In this document: one piece after another, positions 27,228 through 36,929 of the stretch | Layout of the letters: every line of letters begins with the position of its first letter | Position numbering within the stretch: the stretch's first letter is position 1 | Origin: R-RK-3 sp963842775 | Lineage (GTDB): Bacteria > Pseudomonadota > Alphaproteobacteria > Rhizobiales > Rhodomicrobiaceae | Length of the DNA: 64,000 bases | Assembly: GCA_963842775.1 (NCBI GenBank) | Contig: CAWJHQ010000011.1 | Coordinates: forward strand, 310,001 to 374,000 | Direction: 5' to 3' | Made by a program: the position numbers and the translations under genes | The notes under the pieces: generated by a model | The model's database searches: none | What the model saw: the letters and a program-made list of their open reading frames with translations, nothing else | Told to the model about the DNA's origin: nothing

Positions 27228-28406
27228 GTGTCAGCGAAACGTTTAGCTCTCTTGATTGCATTTGTGCTCGCATTCAGCCCATCGGCGTTCGCCGCGGAGC
27301 AACTGGCGCAGGCAGCCGTTCAAACAACCAGAACGCTGTTGGACAAAGAAAAAGCCAATCAAAACACGGTTACAATACTCGCCTCGAGCACGTCGAGCAT
27401 ATACACAAATTTTGTTGAGGATATATTTAAAGTTCTAGATGATAGAAGTAAAAATGACTTAAGAGTGCTTCCTGTGCTCTCGCGAGGTGCCGTCCATAAC
27501 GTCTTTGATATCCTTAATTTGCAGGGTATCGATATGGGACTCACCGAGAGTATAATGATCGACCACTATAAGAAACTGGATCCGGTCAAATACGCCAACA
27601 TAGAACAAAGACTTCAATATATAACGAAATTAGCGAATACAGAGTTTCATATAATTGCCAAGCGTGACATCACTGATTTAAGGGATTTGCGCGGTAAAAA
27701 GGTTGATTTCTATGTAAAAGAAAGCGGAACTGCGCTTGTTGGACAAGATTTATTTGCTACGCTAGGCATCCCTGTCGAGGCCGTCTTTTCATTTGGCGAT
27801 GAAGCGCTACAACAACAGCTTAGAAGTGGAGAAATTGCCGCCTCTGCGCGAGCGTCCACTGCACCTGGGCCATTCCTTAAAGACTACAAGGAAGAAGATA
27901 ATCTCCATCTACTTTCCATCGACAGCTCACTTCCTGGTTATGACAAACTTCGTGACAAATACGTTCCTGCCATTCTTACCCACGAGCAATATCCGAACCT
28001 AATTCCGGCGGGGCAAAGCGTACCGACCATCGCTAACGCCACGATTCTCGCGGTTTATGCATGGCCCGAAAACACGGATCGCTACAGAAAAGTAGCGAAT
28101 TTCGTGAATAGATTTTTCGGGAGCATCGATAAATTCATGCTCGAACCGCGCCATCCTAGGTGGCGTGACGTTAATCTGGCCGCCGAAGTTCCTGGCTGGA
28201 CGCGATTTAGAGCGGCGCAGCAGTGGCTCGACAACAATAATGAGACGCTAAAAAACGTCAGCAGCATTCGCCCTGCGTTCGAGAAATTCGTCCAGGACTA
28301 TGCAAGTAAGAATCAGAAAGCTCGACTCAACCCAGAGCAGGCAGAAGCGCTGGTGTCCGAATTTATGAAGTGGTGGGAGAAACAGAATATTTCCAATCCA
28401 CGCTAA
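27228..28406 (+). CDS. TAXI-family solute-binding protein (orphan)
   Basis: 392-residue secreted protein of the TAXI type (TRAP-associated extracytoplasmic immunogenic family). GTG 27228 is preferred: AAGGAG at 27213-27218 gives a nine-base spacer and the protein then opens with a clean signal peptide (KRLALLIAFVLAFSPSAFA); ATG 27183 is the alternative. The core shows TILASSTSSIYTNFVEDIF, LPVLSRGAVHNVFDIL and LQYITKLANTEFHIIAK, matching segment by segment the TAXI half of the fusion at 34.4-36.3 kb. No 4TM/12TM permease is nearby. Third codon positions are strikingly AT-rich compared with flanking genes, suggesting horizontal acquisition. It may act as a periplasmic sensor rather than a transporter part. 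Confidence 0.8.
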   Translation: MSAKRLALLIAFVLAFSPSAFAAEQLAQAAVQTTRTLLDKEKANQNTVTILASSTSSIYTNFVEDIFKVLDDRSKNDLRVLPVLSRGAVHNVFDILNLQGIDMGLTESIMIDHYKKLDPVKYANIEQRLQYITKLANTEFHIIAKRDITDLRDLRGKKVDFYVKESGTALVGQDLFATLGIPVEAVFSFGDEALQQQLRSGEIAASARASTAPGPFLKDYKEEDNLHLLSIDSSLPGYDKLRDKYVPAILTHEQYPNLIPAGQSVPTIANATILAVYAWPENTDRYRKVANFVNRFFGSIDKFMLEPRHPRWRDVNLAAEVPGWTRFRAAQQWLDNNNETLKNVSSIRPAFEKFVQDYASKNQKARLNPEQAEALVSEFMKWWEKQNISNPR

Positions 28407-28722
28407 TCGTTAGACCTAAATCAGTGGCGGCGGACGATAGCAAGGGGGCTATATCGCCACTGATGCCAAGCTGTGCCGGCGGTTCGCGTCATCTTTATCG
28501 ATCCGGGACCCCAGCGCGTAATGAAAGCGTTAGTGCATGTGAACGAATAGAGTGTTGTCGATGGTGGTTTGCGCTGGAATGGAAGTTCTACTTCGATGGT
28601 GGCATCGGAACTTAGCGCCGCGAGAAATAACAGTGAATTGTGTGTGGCCGCTGTTATGACCAAAGAGCAAATGAGGCATTGCGGATACCAACGCTGACGC
28701 GGTGAAGCTTGGAGGCCGGGTT
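28407..28722. other. Intergenic region after TAXI gene
   Basis: 316 bases; the short reading frames look random. No terminator or promoter is clear. The segment just before 28723 supplies a GGAGG ribosome site for the next gene. Confidence 0.4.
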
Positions 28723-29571
28723 ATGAACAGCGTAATTGTTGCATCCGCCAGTTTTCTGATACTTCTGACAACTTCAGGCTCACTGTCGGCGCGCGAGTTG
28801 TTAAGCGATGTCGGGAAGAAACATCGGGACAGCGTACGGGAGCCGAAAGGTATCCGCATCGCCGAAAACGGGCCGATCCCAACCACCATCGCACCGGTGA
28901 CGGGCCTGTCGGGCACGGCTATCGCTTTAAATTTGAAGCCGCCCATGGAGGGGCTGCGGTTCATCCTGTTTAGAGATATTCCGCCTGAGGTGAAATTTTC
29001 TTATGGCTTCCGCGTGAAGAACTCCTGGATCGCATCAATCCGTGATCTGGACCAGCTGCAGATCATCCCCCCTCCGGATTTTGTAGGCTCATTGGCTTTT
29101 GCCGTGCTTTTCCAGCGGGACAACCTTGGTGGAGCAGCGGCGCAGGGGCTGCTCATCGTCGATGTCGAGCCGGTCGGCGCCACTGCGGAGGCGAAGACGT
29201 CGGATACGCCCGAGCTTCCGACAGGGGCGATTGTGAGCACGCCTTCCATTCGTGACCGGGATGCTCAGCCGGCTCAGAAGGCGTCATTGGTACCTGCGGC
29301 CGAAGAAAGCGAAGAACTCGCGCGCGGGGCCCGCTTGATGCGTATTGGGGATATTGCAACGGCGCGCCTGATTTACCAGAATCTTGCCACGCGAAGAAGT
29401 GCAAATGGTGCGCGTGCCCTCGCGGAGACTTTTGATCCAGCCTATCTGAAAGACTTCGTTATTGCGGGTTTGCGGCCAGACATCGAATCCGCCAAGAAAT
29501 GGTATAAGGTTGCCGCAGAACTCGGTGATAGCAAGGCAGCGACGCGGCTCAGCGTGCTCGATCAGCATTGA
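28723..29571 (+). CDS. Secreted protein with C-terminal Sel1/TPR-like helices
   Basis: 282 residues. Signal peptide (VIVASASFLILLTTSGSLSA). Residues about 50-150 form a beta-rich domain (SGTAIALNLKPPMEGLRFIL, PPEVKFSYGFRVKNSWIASI, LQIIPPPDFVGSLAFAVLF) of unknown fold. A linker leads to a helical end, ARLMRIGDIATARLIYQNLA then DPAYLKDFVIAGLRPDIESA and AKKWYKVAAELGDSKAATRL, which has Sel1-like spacing. The gene at 29771 has a matching helical end. GGAGG sits seven bases before ATG 28723. Function unknown; likely a scaffold or partner in the envelope module of this region. Confidence 0.75.
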   Translation: MNSVIVASASFLILLTTSGSLSARELLSDVGKKHRDSVREPKGIRIAENGPIPTTIAPVTGLSGTAIALNLKPPMEGLRFILFRDIPPEVKFSYGFRVKNSWIASIRDLDQLQIIPPPDFVGSLAFAVLFQRDNLGGAAAQGLLIVDVEPVGATAEAKTSDTPELPTGAIVSTPSIRDRDAQPAQKASLVPAAEESEELARGARLMRIGDIATARLIYQNLATRRSANGARALAETFDPAYLKDFVIAGLRPDIESAKKWYKVAAELGDSKAATRLSVLDQH

Positions 29572-29770
29572 TCGCAGTGATGTTTACTCGATCGATCGCC
29601 TGGAGCTGATAATAGCTACCGTGCCGTCGGCGAGCGCGAGGATTGTCATCTTGAAAAATATTCGCGTCTGGAATCCCCAGCGGGATTGCGGAGTGACGCT
29701 CCAAGTGGGATGATCATAAGGACCGAACGTCGAATTCGCTCCGCTCCAACAGGATCGAGCCGGAATCGCG

Positions 29771-30568
29771 ATGAAAGCGAAAGACGATGAGAAGCTGGAT
29801 GAGGTGAAGGCAATTCTTCGCCGGCTTCAGCGTATAGGTACGGGCGATGAAGAAGGTGCGGCGCCCGTTGCGGAGCGTTCACTACCTTCGCACGACGGCT
29901 CCAGACGCGAGTGGACACGCCACAAGACCGCCTCATCGCCCGGACGAGTGAAAAACACTCCGCCGGCGCCACACGCGGCGAGCGTGCCCACGGCGAAGAG
30001 GGAGCGACGATCGACCTCCTCACTCTGGAAAATTGTATTCGCGGCCGTACCGATCCTCTTGGTTCTCGGCCTAGGTGTAACCTTCTGGCCCGAACTCGAC
30101 CGGATGCTGCAGCCGACTTCGCCGACCGACAAGGCTGCGGAACTCAGCGAGGGGCAACAATCCCCCGCAGGGACCGAACGCTCGAGAGCGACTGCAACAA
30201 TAGCCCAACCGGGACAGCAGCATTCCGAGGGTGAAAGTTCCCTCAACCTGCGGTCCGGCACTGAGTCCCCGCTGTCGGAAGAGAATGCCGAGCGCATATC
30301 GTCTGCCCAGCGCCTGATCGACGAAGGAAAGGTCATTGCCGGACGGGATTTGCTGCTTGATGGCCTGGCCGAGCAACGGGCCGAGGCCGCTCTAATTCTG
30401 GCACGCTCATACGACCCCAATTCGCTGCGCCTCATCCTCAATGCCGACGCTCCGTCTGATATTGAGGCAGCCGAACGCTGGTATCGGCGCTGGCATGAGA
30501 TTGCGGTCAGTGAGGGGCTGGCCCTGGATACTCAGAGGCTTGACCGCATCATCAAGGCAATGAGGTGA
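29771..30568 (+). CDS. Membrane-anchored protein with periplasmic Sel1-like end
   Basis: 265 residues: a charged cytoplasmic N-terminus of about 85 residues (KAKDDEKLDEVKAILRRLQR), one membrane helix (LWKIVFAAVPILLVLGLGVT), a low-complexity Ser/Thr/Gln/Pro linker and a C-terminal helical region (AQRLIDEGKVIAGRDLLLDG, ALILARSYDPNSLRLIL, DIEAAERWYRRWHEIAVSEG). That last part parallels the end of the protein at 28723: the same DP-x-x-L and D-I-x-x-A-x-x-W-Y pattern. It is convergent with the large dynamin-like GTPase. It could link cytoplasmic and periplasmic parts of the module; that is inference. Confidence 0.72.
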   Translation: MKAKDDEKLDEVKAILRRLQRIGTGDEEGAAPVAERSLPSHDGSRREWTRHKTASSPGRVKNTPPAPHAASVPTAKRERRSTSSLWKIVFAAVPILLVLGLGVTFWPELDRMLQPTSPTDKAAELSEGQQSPAGTERSRATATIAQPGQQHSEGESSLNLRSGTESPLSEENAERISSAQRLIDEGKVIAGRDLLLDGLAEQRAEAALILARSYDPNSLRLILNADAPSDIEAAERWYRRWHEIAVSEGLALDTQRLDRIIKAMR

Positions 30569-30630
30569 GAGGATCGCGTCTCCCTCTTAGGCCGGCAAGG
30601 AGGGTTGTATTCCATACACCGCTCTCGAGG

Positions 30631-33013
30631 CTAGCTTAGCTCGGCTGCGATTCTCCGATAATTGCTGGCTTCCACGTGCAGTTTTTCCAGTTTCTTCTTC
30701 AAGCGTTCTGCGCCGTCGCCGAGTTCATTGATGTCCCCAGCAAACATAGCGAGATAGGCATCCAGGTTTGCCCGCCGCGTGCGTACGCTGGCGTCGAGGC
30801 AATGCAGAACGCTCATACGAAAATGGTTCAGTATGAAGTCCGTTGCGTGGACCATCTCCTGAGCGCCCCCCTCGCACAGTCTGTCGATGATGGTCATGAA
30901 CTGTGTCTGTATGAGTTCCCGGAAACGCAATGCCCGCTCTTGTGGCGAGATCTGTTGCCGCCACCATTCTGCTTGTATGGTTCCGCCCGACGCGAGGGCT
31001 ATTGGTTCCCCTAGCGCGCTAAGGGGTGGAGTTAGTTTCAATACCGGCAATGGCAAATAAACGATAGCAACTTCGTTATCGTTTCTGAGCCGTTCGACGC
31101 ATCGCTGAATACGCGCCTCGGTCGCTCGCGTGAGATCGATGATGCGCCGGTAAACACGGTGAAACTCTTGCGAAAACTCCTGCTCGAGGGCCGCCCGCAG
31201 CGGCATTACGTTCACAGACTGTCCGCTGGCAGCATATCCACTATTCTGCTGGTTTCCGCTCGGAACCGTCATCACGGCAATATGATGTTCGAGGTTGATG
31301 CTCAATAGATGGTGCAATGCAGAAAAACCAATTTTGATCAGATCTTTAACCGCGCTCTGCGACGCCGCAATGAGTTCCCTGAGCTCTTCCTCAATCTCCT
31401 CTGTCTTGCGTAGCGCTTCACGGATAGTCGCCAGATCGCCTTCATCCAAGATTTTGCGCGATCGCGAACTTTCCAAAAAGCTCGTAACCATCCCGGCATT
31501 CGCGTCTGCACAAGCTGCGTAGTTTGTTGCCAGGGCGGCGAGAGCTACGGTCGAAAACTTTAGGCAGTCGGCAATCGGACCGGATTGCATCATCTCCGAA
31601 ACTGCAAGAGCAAGCGAGGGGACGCCAGACCGCATAAGGACGTCTTCAGCCGCTAGCATTTCCTGCACGGAGTGATCGAATCCCCAAAAATCCTTACCTT
31701 CCTCGCTGAACACCGCGATCTCCCGAGCAGACGGGCGCAAGGATGATGGAATTTCGGGTAACTGCGCGCCATCATTTCCGGCGGACAGGGCATCGACGGC
31801 CCATCGGGCGCTGCCCATGATGACCGGGATGCGCGCTGCGGGAAATTCCTTCTCCAGAACGCCTTTCACTCTCTGCAGGATCGCATCTTCGAATTCGGGG
31901 AAGTCTTCGACCTCGTCGATCTTGTTCACGAAGACGATAATTCGATCCTTGTCCAGACCACGCAAAATGCGCAGAAGGTCGACATCCGCATTGGAGAGGG
32001 GTTGGCGTGCGGTTACGACGATGATGAATATATTGGCGCGCTCCAGATTTTGCCGGGTGATCTCATCGCGCACGAGAAACGGGTCATTGATGCCGGGCGT
32101 ATCGATAACGAGGGTCGGGTAGAAGAAAGCCGCCGAGGTCGAAATAGAGATTGGCGGCTTTGGTTATCAGCGAAAATTCGCCTGTGCCGAACTCGTCGGG
32201 CCCTCCGAGCGCCGGCTCTGCGCAAACATATTTCCGTAACAGACCATGAGTGATCTCCGGAAAACCGTGCTGCCTGCCAAGCAGATTTTCAAATTGGGCT
32301 CCCAATTTTTGCCGGGCTTTCTCCCGCATGTCGCCCACCTGACGGTAGAATGCAGTCCAGTCAAAATTCGGAATGAGGCGCTCCGTCAGTTCGCGAAGCC
32401 GAGTGCTGCCCTCCGCGAGGCGTTGCCACTCATCCGCGTCGAAGAATTCAAAAATGGCGCGATCATTCGCTGGATTAGGCACACCAAAATAGAGATTTGT
32501 AACAACAGTCGTCCACGGTGTTATTTCGGCCGGAAGAAGATCCGGCCTCTCGATAAAAGCATTGATCAGCGTGCTCTTGCCCGAATTCATCTGGCCGAGA
32601 ATGGCAATATTACATACAGTTGCTTGAAATATGTTCAGTATATACGCGATATATTTGCGTGTTGCGTCATCGCTGAATTCGGAAAGCGCGGCTCCGAGGG
32701 AAATGATCTTATCCTTGGCAAGCCTGAGGTCCTCTCCGACTCGGATCTTGGCGGCAACAGATCGAGCGCTTGTGCTTTCCTCTGCCGCTGGAGGGGTGGT
32801 TAAACGGTTGTTACCAAGTGATTGTGATTGTGCAAGGACACTTCCTAATATAGCTGCCCTTGTTTTGCCGGCATAAATGGTCGTTATGTTACTGGTATTC
32901 GATATATCAAGTTCAACCGGTATCACTTTTCCTGCATGCGTCTCTGACGGCTTGAATATAGATCTGAAAAGAGCTACAAATCCGCTGCTCATATCGCTCG
33001 GCCCCACATCCAT
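30631..33013 (-). pseudogene. Large dynamin-like GTPase, frameshifted
   Basis: Bacterial dynamin-like protein, about 793 residues after removing one base at 32122-32128. The first frame (start 33013; ATG 32992 is an alternative) has an N-terminal helical region, G1 loop AILGQMNSGKSTLINAF (residues 140-148 core) and G2-type ITPWTTVV. The second frame supplies G3 in LVIDTPGINDPFLVRDEI, then FIIVVTARQPLSNADVDLL and G4 IIVFVNKIDEVEDF. The remaining roughly 420 residues are mostly helical with heptad-like charge patterning, as in a dynamin stalk, ending RLKKKLEKLHVEASNYRRI. No clear membrane span; amphipathic stretches could bind lipid. It is divergent from a second dynamin-like gene 380 bases away. 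Such neighbouring pairs act together in membrane tethering or remodelling in other bacteria. Confidence 0.83.
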
Positions 33014-33195
33014 ACACTAATATGCCGGCTAAGACACAACCATAATAGATCGTTTTAAAGGTCTTCTACCCGGCAGGAGGCAGATAACGTCTAGTCGTAC
33101 AGTAACTACTGTTACATCTGCGTTCGCCGAAATCATCAGATCTAGCTTATAAAGTCCCTATTTTCACTTAGGCAACGCGAAAGGAGGTAGTGGTA

Positions 33196-33372
33196 ATGCT
33201 GCGATTGTGGCACCTTGCGAGCAAAGAGCTAGCAGTCGCTCGTGTATTTGTCCGCAAAATCGTCCGTGATATTGGAATAATGGTCTCGCAGCGTTGCAAT
33301 TGTGCCGATGCCATTCCGATGCCGCATGAATATGGAACTGTTTCGGTTGGCCAATTCGCTCCCTTGTCCTAA
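33196..33372 (+). CDS. Candidate small protein with a perfect Shine-Dalgarno
   Basis: 58-codon frame whose ATG is preceded by AAAGGAGG ending eight bases upstream, a better ribosome site than almost any gene nearby. The product begins MLRLWHLASKELAVARVFVR, an amphipathic basic helix, and ends without known motif. It stops 21 bases before the second dynamin-like gene, which itself lacks a good ribosome site, so it may be a leader peptide or translationally coupled partner. It could also be chance. Confidence 0.35.
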   Translation: MLRLWHLASKELAVARVFVRKIVRDIGIMVSQRCNCADAIPMPHEYGTVSVGQFAPLS

Positions 33373-33393
33373 CTTTACGAACCCGGTCATATC

Positions 33394-34347
33394 ATGACAC
33401 ATGTGAAAGCAAATCAGGACGCTCTTGTAACCGGTAGAGTAAATGAGCCGCTGCCTGAGTCGGCATTCACGGCAGGCCATGACATTGCGTTGGATTTTGC
33501 CCGATCTGTGCGGAACGCGCGGCTTCGCCTGGAAAATGCCGGCGCCGGCCTGGCCCGTCTCGCACCCGCCATCCGTGCGCTGCGGCACATAGAGGCGCAG
33601 CTTCTTCGTCCCTTGCGGCTCGCTGTCCTCGGTGAGTTCAATTCCGGCAAATCAACTCTTGCCAATCTGATGGTTGGCAACGCTCCACTGCCAACGCTGC
33701 AAATATCGAACACGCGGATACCGACGCTTCTCCATTACGAATCCGATCCCGTGGTTACTGCGGTATCGCGCCGCGGCATCTCGCACGCCCTCACCCCTAC
33801 GACACGCGAAATGCCCCCAGACACGATCCGGATCCATGTCGGCCTGCCGATACCTCATCTGCGCGCTTGCGAGATTGTCGATTTTCCCGGCTTCGCCGAT
33901 CCGTGGTTGACCTACGGAATTTTGGACATTTCCCGCCATCCGGTTGACGCTGCGATATGGTGTACCTTCAGCACCCAAGCGTGGAAGGAAAGCGAGAGCA
34001 CGGCCTGGCGGATCTTGCCGGCGCGCATTCGGGCGAACAGTCTGCTGGCCGTCACCAATCAGGACCTTCTTATGGACGATCAGATCCCTAAGGTGATGGC
34101 GCGAATCCAGAATGTAGCGGGCAGCGACTTCAAACAATTTGCGCTCCTGTCCGCCCTGCAAGGGCGAAAAGCCTTGAACGAGCGGGGCGAAGTGCGCGAC
34201 CCGGAACTCTGGCAGACAAGCGGCGCAGAGGATTTTTACCTGCGGGTTCAACGGCTCTTATCCGCGATTCGTCAGCACAGGCTGGAAAAGGCAAAAACAT
34301 TGACGAGCGACATTGCCGGCTCTGCGCTCAAGTTTCTGGGGACGTAA
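33394..34347 (+). CDS. Small dynamin-family GTPase
   Basis: 317 residues, GTPase domain with short helical flanks. G1 AVLGEFNSGKSTLANLM (core 80-88), G2-region Thr in SNTRIPTLLHY, G3 EIVDFPGFADP (DFPG 163-166) and a G4 of TNQD (221-224), where Gln replaces the usual Lys of NKxD. The C-terminus SAIRQHRLEKAKTLTSDIAG is helical. It is too short for a full stalk, suggesting it works with the large dynamin-like protein encoded divergently. It is convergent with the TAXI/family-3 fusion. Confidence 0.82.
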   Translation: MTHVKANQDALVTGRVNEPLPESAFTAGHDIALDFARSVRNARLRLENAGAGLARLAPAIRALRHIEAQLLRPLRLAVLGEFNSGKSTLANLMVGNAPLPTLQISNTRIPTLLHYESDPVVTAVSRRGISHALTPTTREMPPDTIRIHVGLPIPHLRACEIVDFPGFADPWLTYGILDISRHPVDAAIWCTFSTQAWKESESTAWRILPARIRANSLLAVTNQDLLMDDQIPKVMARIQNVAGSDFKQFALLSALQGRKALNERGEVRDPELWQTSGAEDFYLRVQRLLSAIRQHRLEKAKTLTSDIAGSALKFLGT

Positions 34348-34388
34348 ACGCCCAACAGTCGATTGCAACAAAGACACGGGGGCCCCTC

Positions 34389-36264
34389 TTATTGCACTTT
34401 CGCGATTTCGTTCGACATAAGGGCCGGCAAATGCTTCGTGACGATGGCTGAATAGCCACCGCTCTTCTTAAGTTCGGTTATGCCTCTATTGATTTGTTCG
34501 AGAAGCGCCTGAGCCCCTGGCCGATCCTTGGGGATGACAATGTGAATGCCGTGCGTTGCTAACGGGCGTTCAGTCATCTTGAAAATCTCCGATAGCCCGA
34601 GCCGGTTGATCGCGAACCGGCTTTCCGCTTCATTGCCCACGAGCGCATCGGCCTCACCGCGTTCGACCATGCTCAGACAATCAATCAGGGTCGCCGGCCG
34701 CAGGAGCGTCACTTTATTGTTCTCCACCCATTTGCGGTTCTCATTGTTGATATCGGTCAGATCGCGACCAGCGTGAAGGCATAGCGAACGCCCTGCTACG
34801 CTCTCGTCAGTCTTGAAATCGAAGTCACTATCCGCCTTGGTGACGAACACAATGGGGACCTGGAAGAGCGGTGCGGAAATCAATGCGCTATCGCAAAGGG
34901 CTGCATGTTCCGAGCTGAGATTTTGCGGCTTGTCGCAATCGGGAGTTTCCCAGGGCACCGCCAGGCTCGCTGCTTGTTTCGCCATGACGTCGCCGATCTG
35001 CCCCATCTTGTCCTTGCTCCAAACCAAGCCGATGCGGCTCCCATTCACACGTTCCATCACGGCTACGGTCAATTCGGTGATCAGCCCGCCATTCGGTTGA
35101 GTCGGATCGGTGAGTGGCGGCGTCGCGACAATGGAAAGCCGCAGAGGCTGCGTGGCCCCACGGCGCCGCCGCGACTCGTTCGGTCTCCGTACTGAACGGC
35201 GGACCTCTCTCCTCTTCGGTTAATGCCGCCTGCGCGCCTGGAGGCGCGGCGAGAGTCGGTCTGGCTTTTTCTGCGACGGGCCCGGTCGACGGAGGCGCTG
35301 GCGGGGTTGGCGGGACTTTAGCCTTCGCGTCCTGGGCGTAGGCATAGCGCTTCCACCCCGCAACGGATGCGTGCACATCGGTCTCGTACCATATGGAATC
35401 GGGAAACTTCTTGCGCAGCGTCGGTAGCGACGCGAAGAAAAGATCGATAAAACGCGACACGTCCGCATATCGGCTATGAGTAGGCACCCAGTCGAATGTC
35501 GCGAGCACCGTCTCGACAGCAATGGTCGCTATCCCCGCATCTGCGGCTACGTCAGGAAGTTCACCTGTGCCAATCGTGACAGGCCGATAGATGGACTTGA
35601 GCTTGTCGTTCAGCGGAACCGGGATCAGGTGGAAAGCGCCCGGGTTGAACAGACTTGGCGGCACGTCGGGAATATCATCATCGAGAAAGAATACGGCGTC
35701 GGCCGTAGCCCCAGCGTCGGTGGCGTTCAGCGCCTGGATGTCCGCCTTGACGCCGGAAAGCCGAAAGATCACCCGCGCGGTTATTCCGGTTGATGATTTA
35801 GGACCAATCACCACCAGCTTCTTACCGGCAAGCTGATCCAGCGAAACGATCTCCTTCCGCGCCAGCAGGTAGGCTTTCTGATCGAACAGCCGGGTCACGT
35901 AGCGGACCTTCGGCCTGGCGTCGGGATGAGCCTTGATCAGATCGAGATAGGTGAGAACATCGCTATTGAGGACGGCGAATTCCACGCCGCGCGAATGAAG
36001 CAGATCGTCGACATTAGCAACGCCCCCATAACCCATGACCGGAAGCGTGCGCACCTCCTTCTTTTCGGCCAGCACCCTCGCCATTTCGGTCAGCGCTTTC
36101 GAGACGCGTCCCTCCGGACGTGCGATGCCGTCGGTATAGATCTTGACGCTTGGCTGCGGAGAACTTTGAGCCTGGACCTGGGCAAGGGCAGGGCCGCCGG
36201 CTCCCCATGCCGGAATGACCAGCATAGTGCATGCGAGAATGCATATCCGCCCAATTCGCTGCAT
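34389..36264 (-). pseudogene. TAXI plus family-3 binding-domain fusion protein, frameshifted
   Basis: Secreted two-domain protein of about 624 residues once one base at 35154-35162 is dropped. Signal peptide MQRIGRICILACTMLVIPAW; residues about 35-320 a TAXI domain (LPVMGYGGVANVDDLL, VRYVTRLFDQKAYLLARKE, KKLVVIGPKSSTGITARVIF); then a Pro/Ala-rich linker (PPTPPAPPSTGPVAEKARPT); then, across the frameshift (PLRLSIVATPPLTDP), a family-3 amino-acid-binding domain ending GGYSAIVTKHLPALM. The second domain has four cysteines in C-x13-C and C-x33-C spacing, shared exactly with the LysM protein at 46.6-47.9 kb. ATG 36264 has GAGGGA upstream. No permease is linked. Confidence 0.8.
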
Positions 36265-36929
36265 CTTCGCTTCCCTCTGGAGCCGATATTTTGTGCCACT
36301 CTTCGTGCCTGGGACTGCACGGTCCCTCAACACGATGGCGTCAGTTTCACCGTGCAATGCGTTGCCTTCAAGCGCTATTTGCGGCTCTCGGGTGCCTTTT
36401 ATTTTCCGTAACAGCAGATGTGACAATAAAACGACGCCAAAGCGCAGCCGAAGGTCGAATTGCCCTTGCATTCAACCATGGGTAGTTGCCTCGTATTGAA
36501 TGTAGACATAACGACAACTTAGGTCCGAGTAACTCAATTTTGGTCGGAGCGTCCGGTCATCACCTTCTAGACGGCGGGAGCCGGTCAACAGAACTTTCTC
36601 ACAGCACGTCGATCAGACAGAACTGTTGGATAATAGACGCCAATCGAGGCTCCATTGAGATTCTTGATCCGTAAGAGCAACGGCTCGAGGCCCGGCTCGT
36701 CATTCCAGGGCAACAGCGATGACCCTGGCGCGACGCATGCATCACCGGCATCTCAAAAACCCGACTCTCGGTTGCATGGCGAGACAGGCATCACATAATG
36801 AAATGCGCTGCCGGTAACCAAATTTTGAGCCACAGAAACACTTGCTCTTGCTCTGGAGGTTCTAATCAAGGCGAGAAAATGGTAGATTTTTAACCCGCTC
36901 GCTCAACTGATATCGCTGAGGACACTGTA
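36265..36929. other. Intergenic region before the peptide ABC operon
   Basis: 665 bases between divergent genes. Several short reading frames exist but none has protein-like composition with a ribosome site. Likely promoter region for the dpp-type operon near 36850-36915; nothing else recognised. Confidence 0.4.

Noticed and set aside
34370..34395. GGGGCCCC palindrome between convergent genes as a terminator
   Set aside because: No loop and no proper U-run; too short to call.
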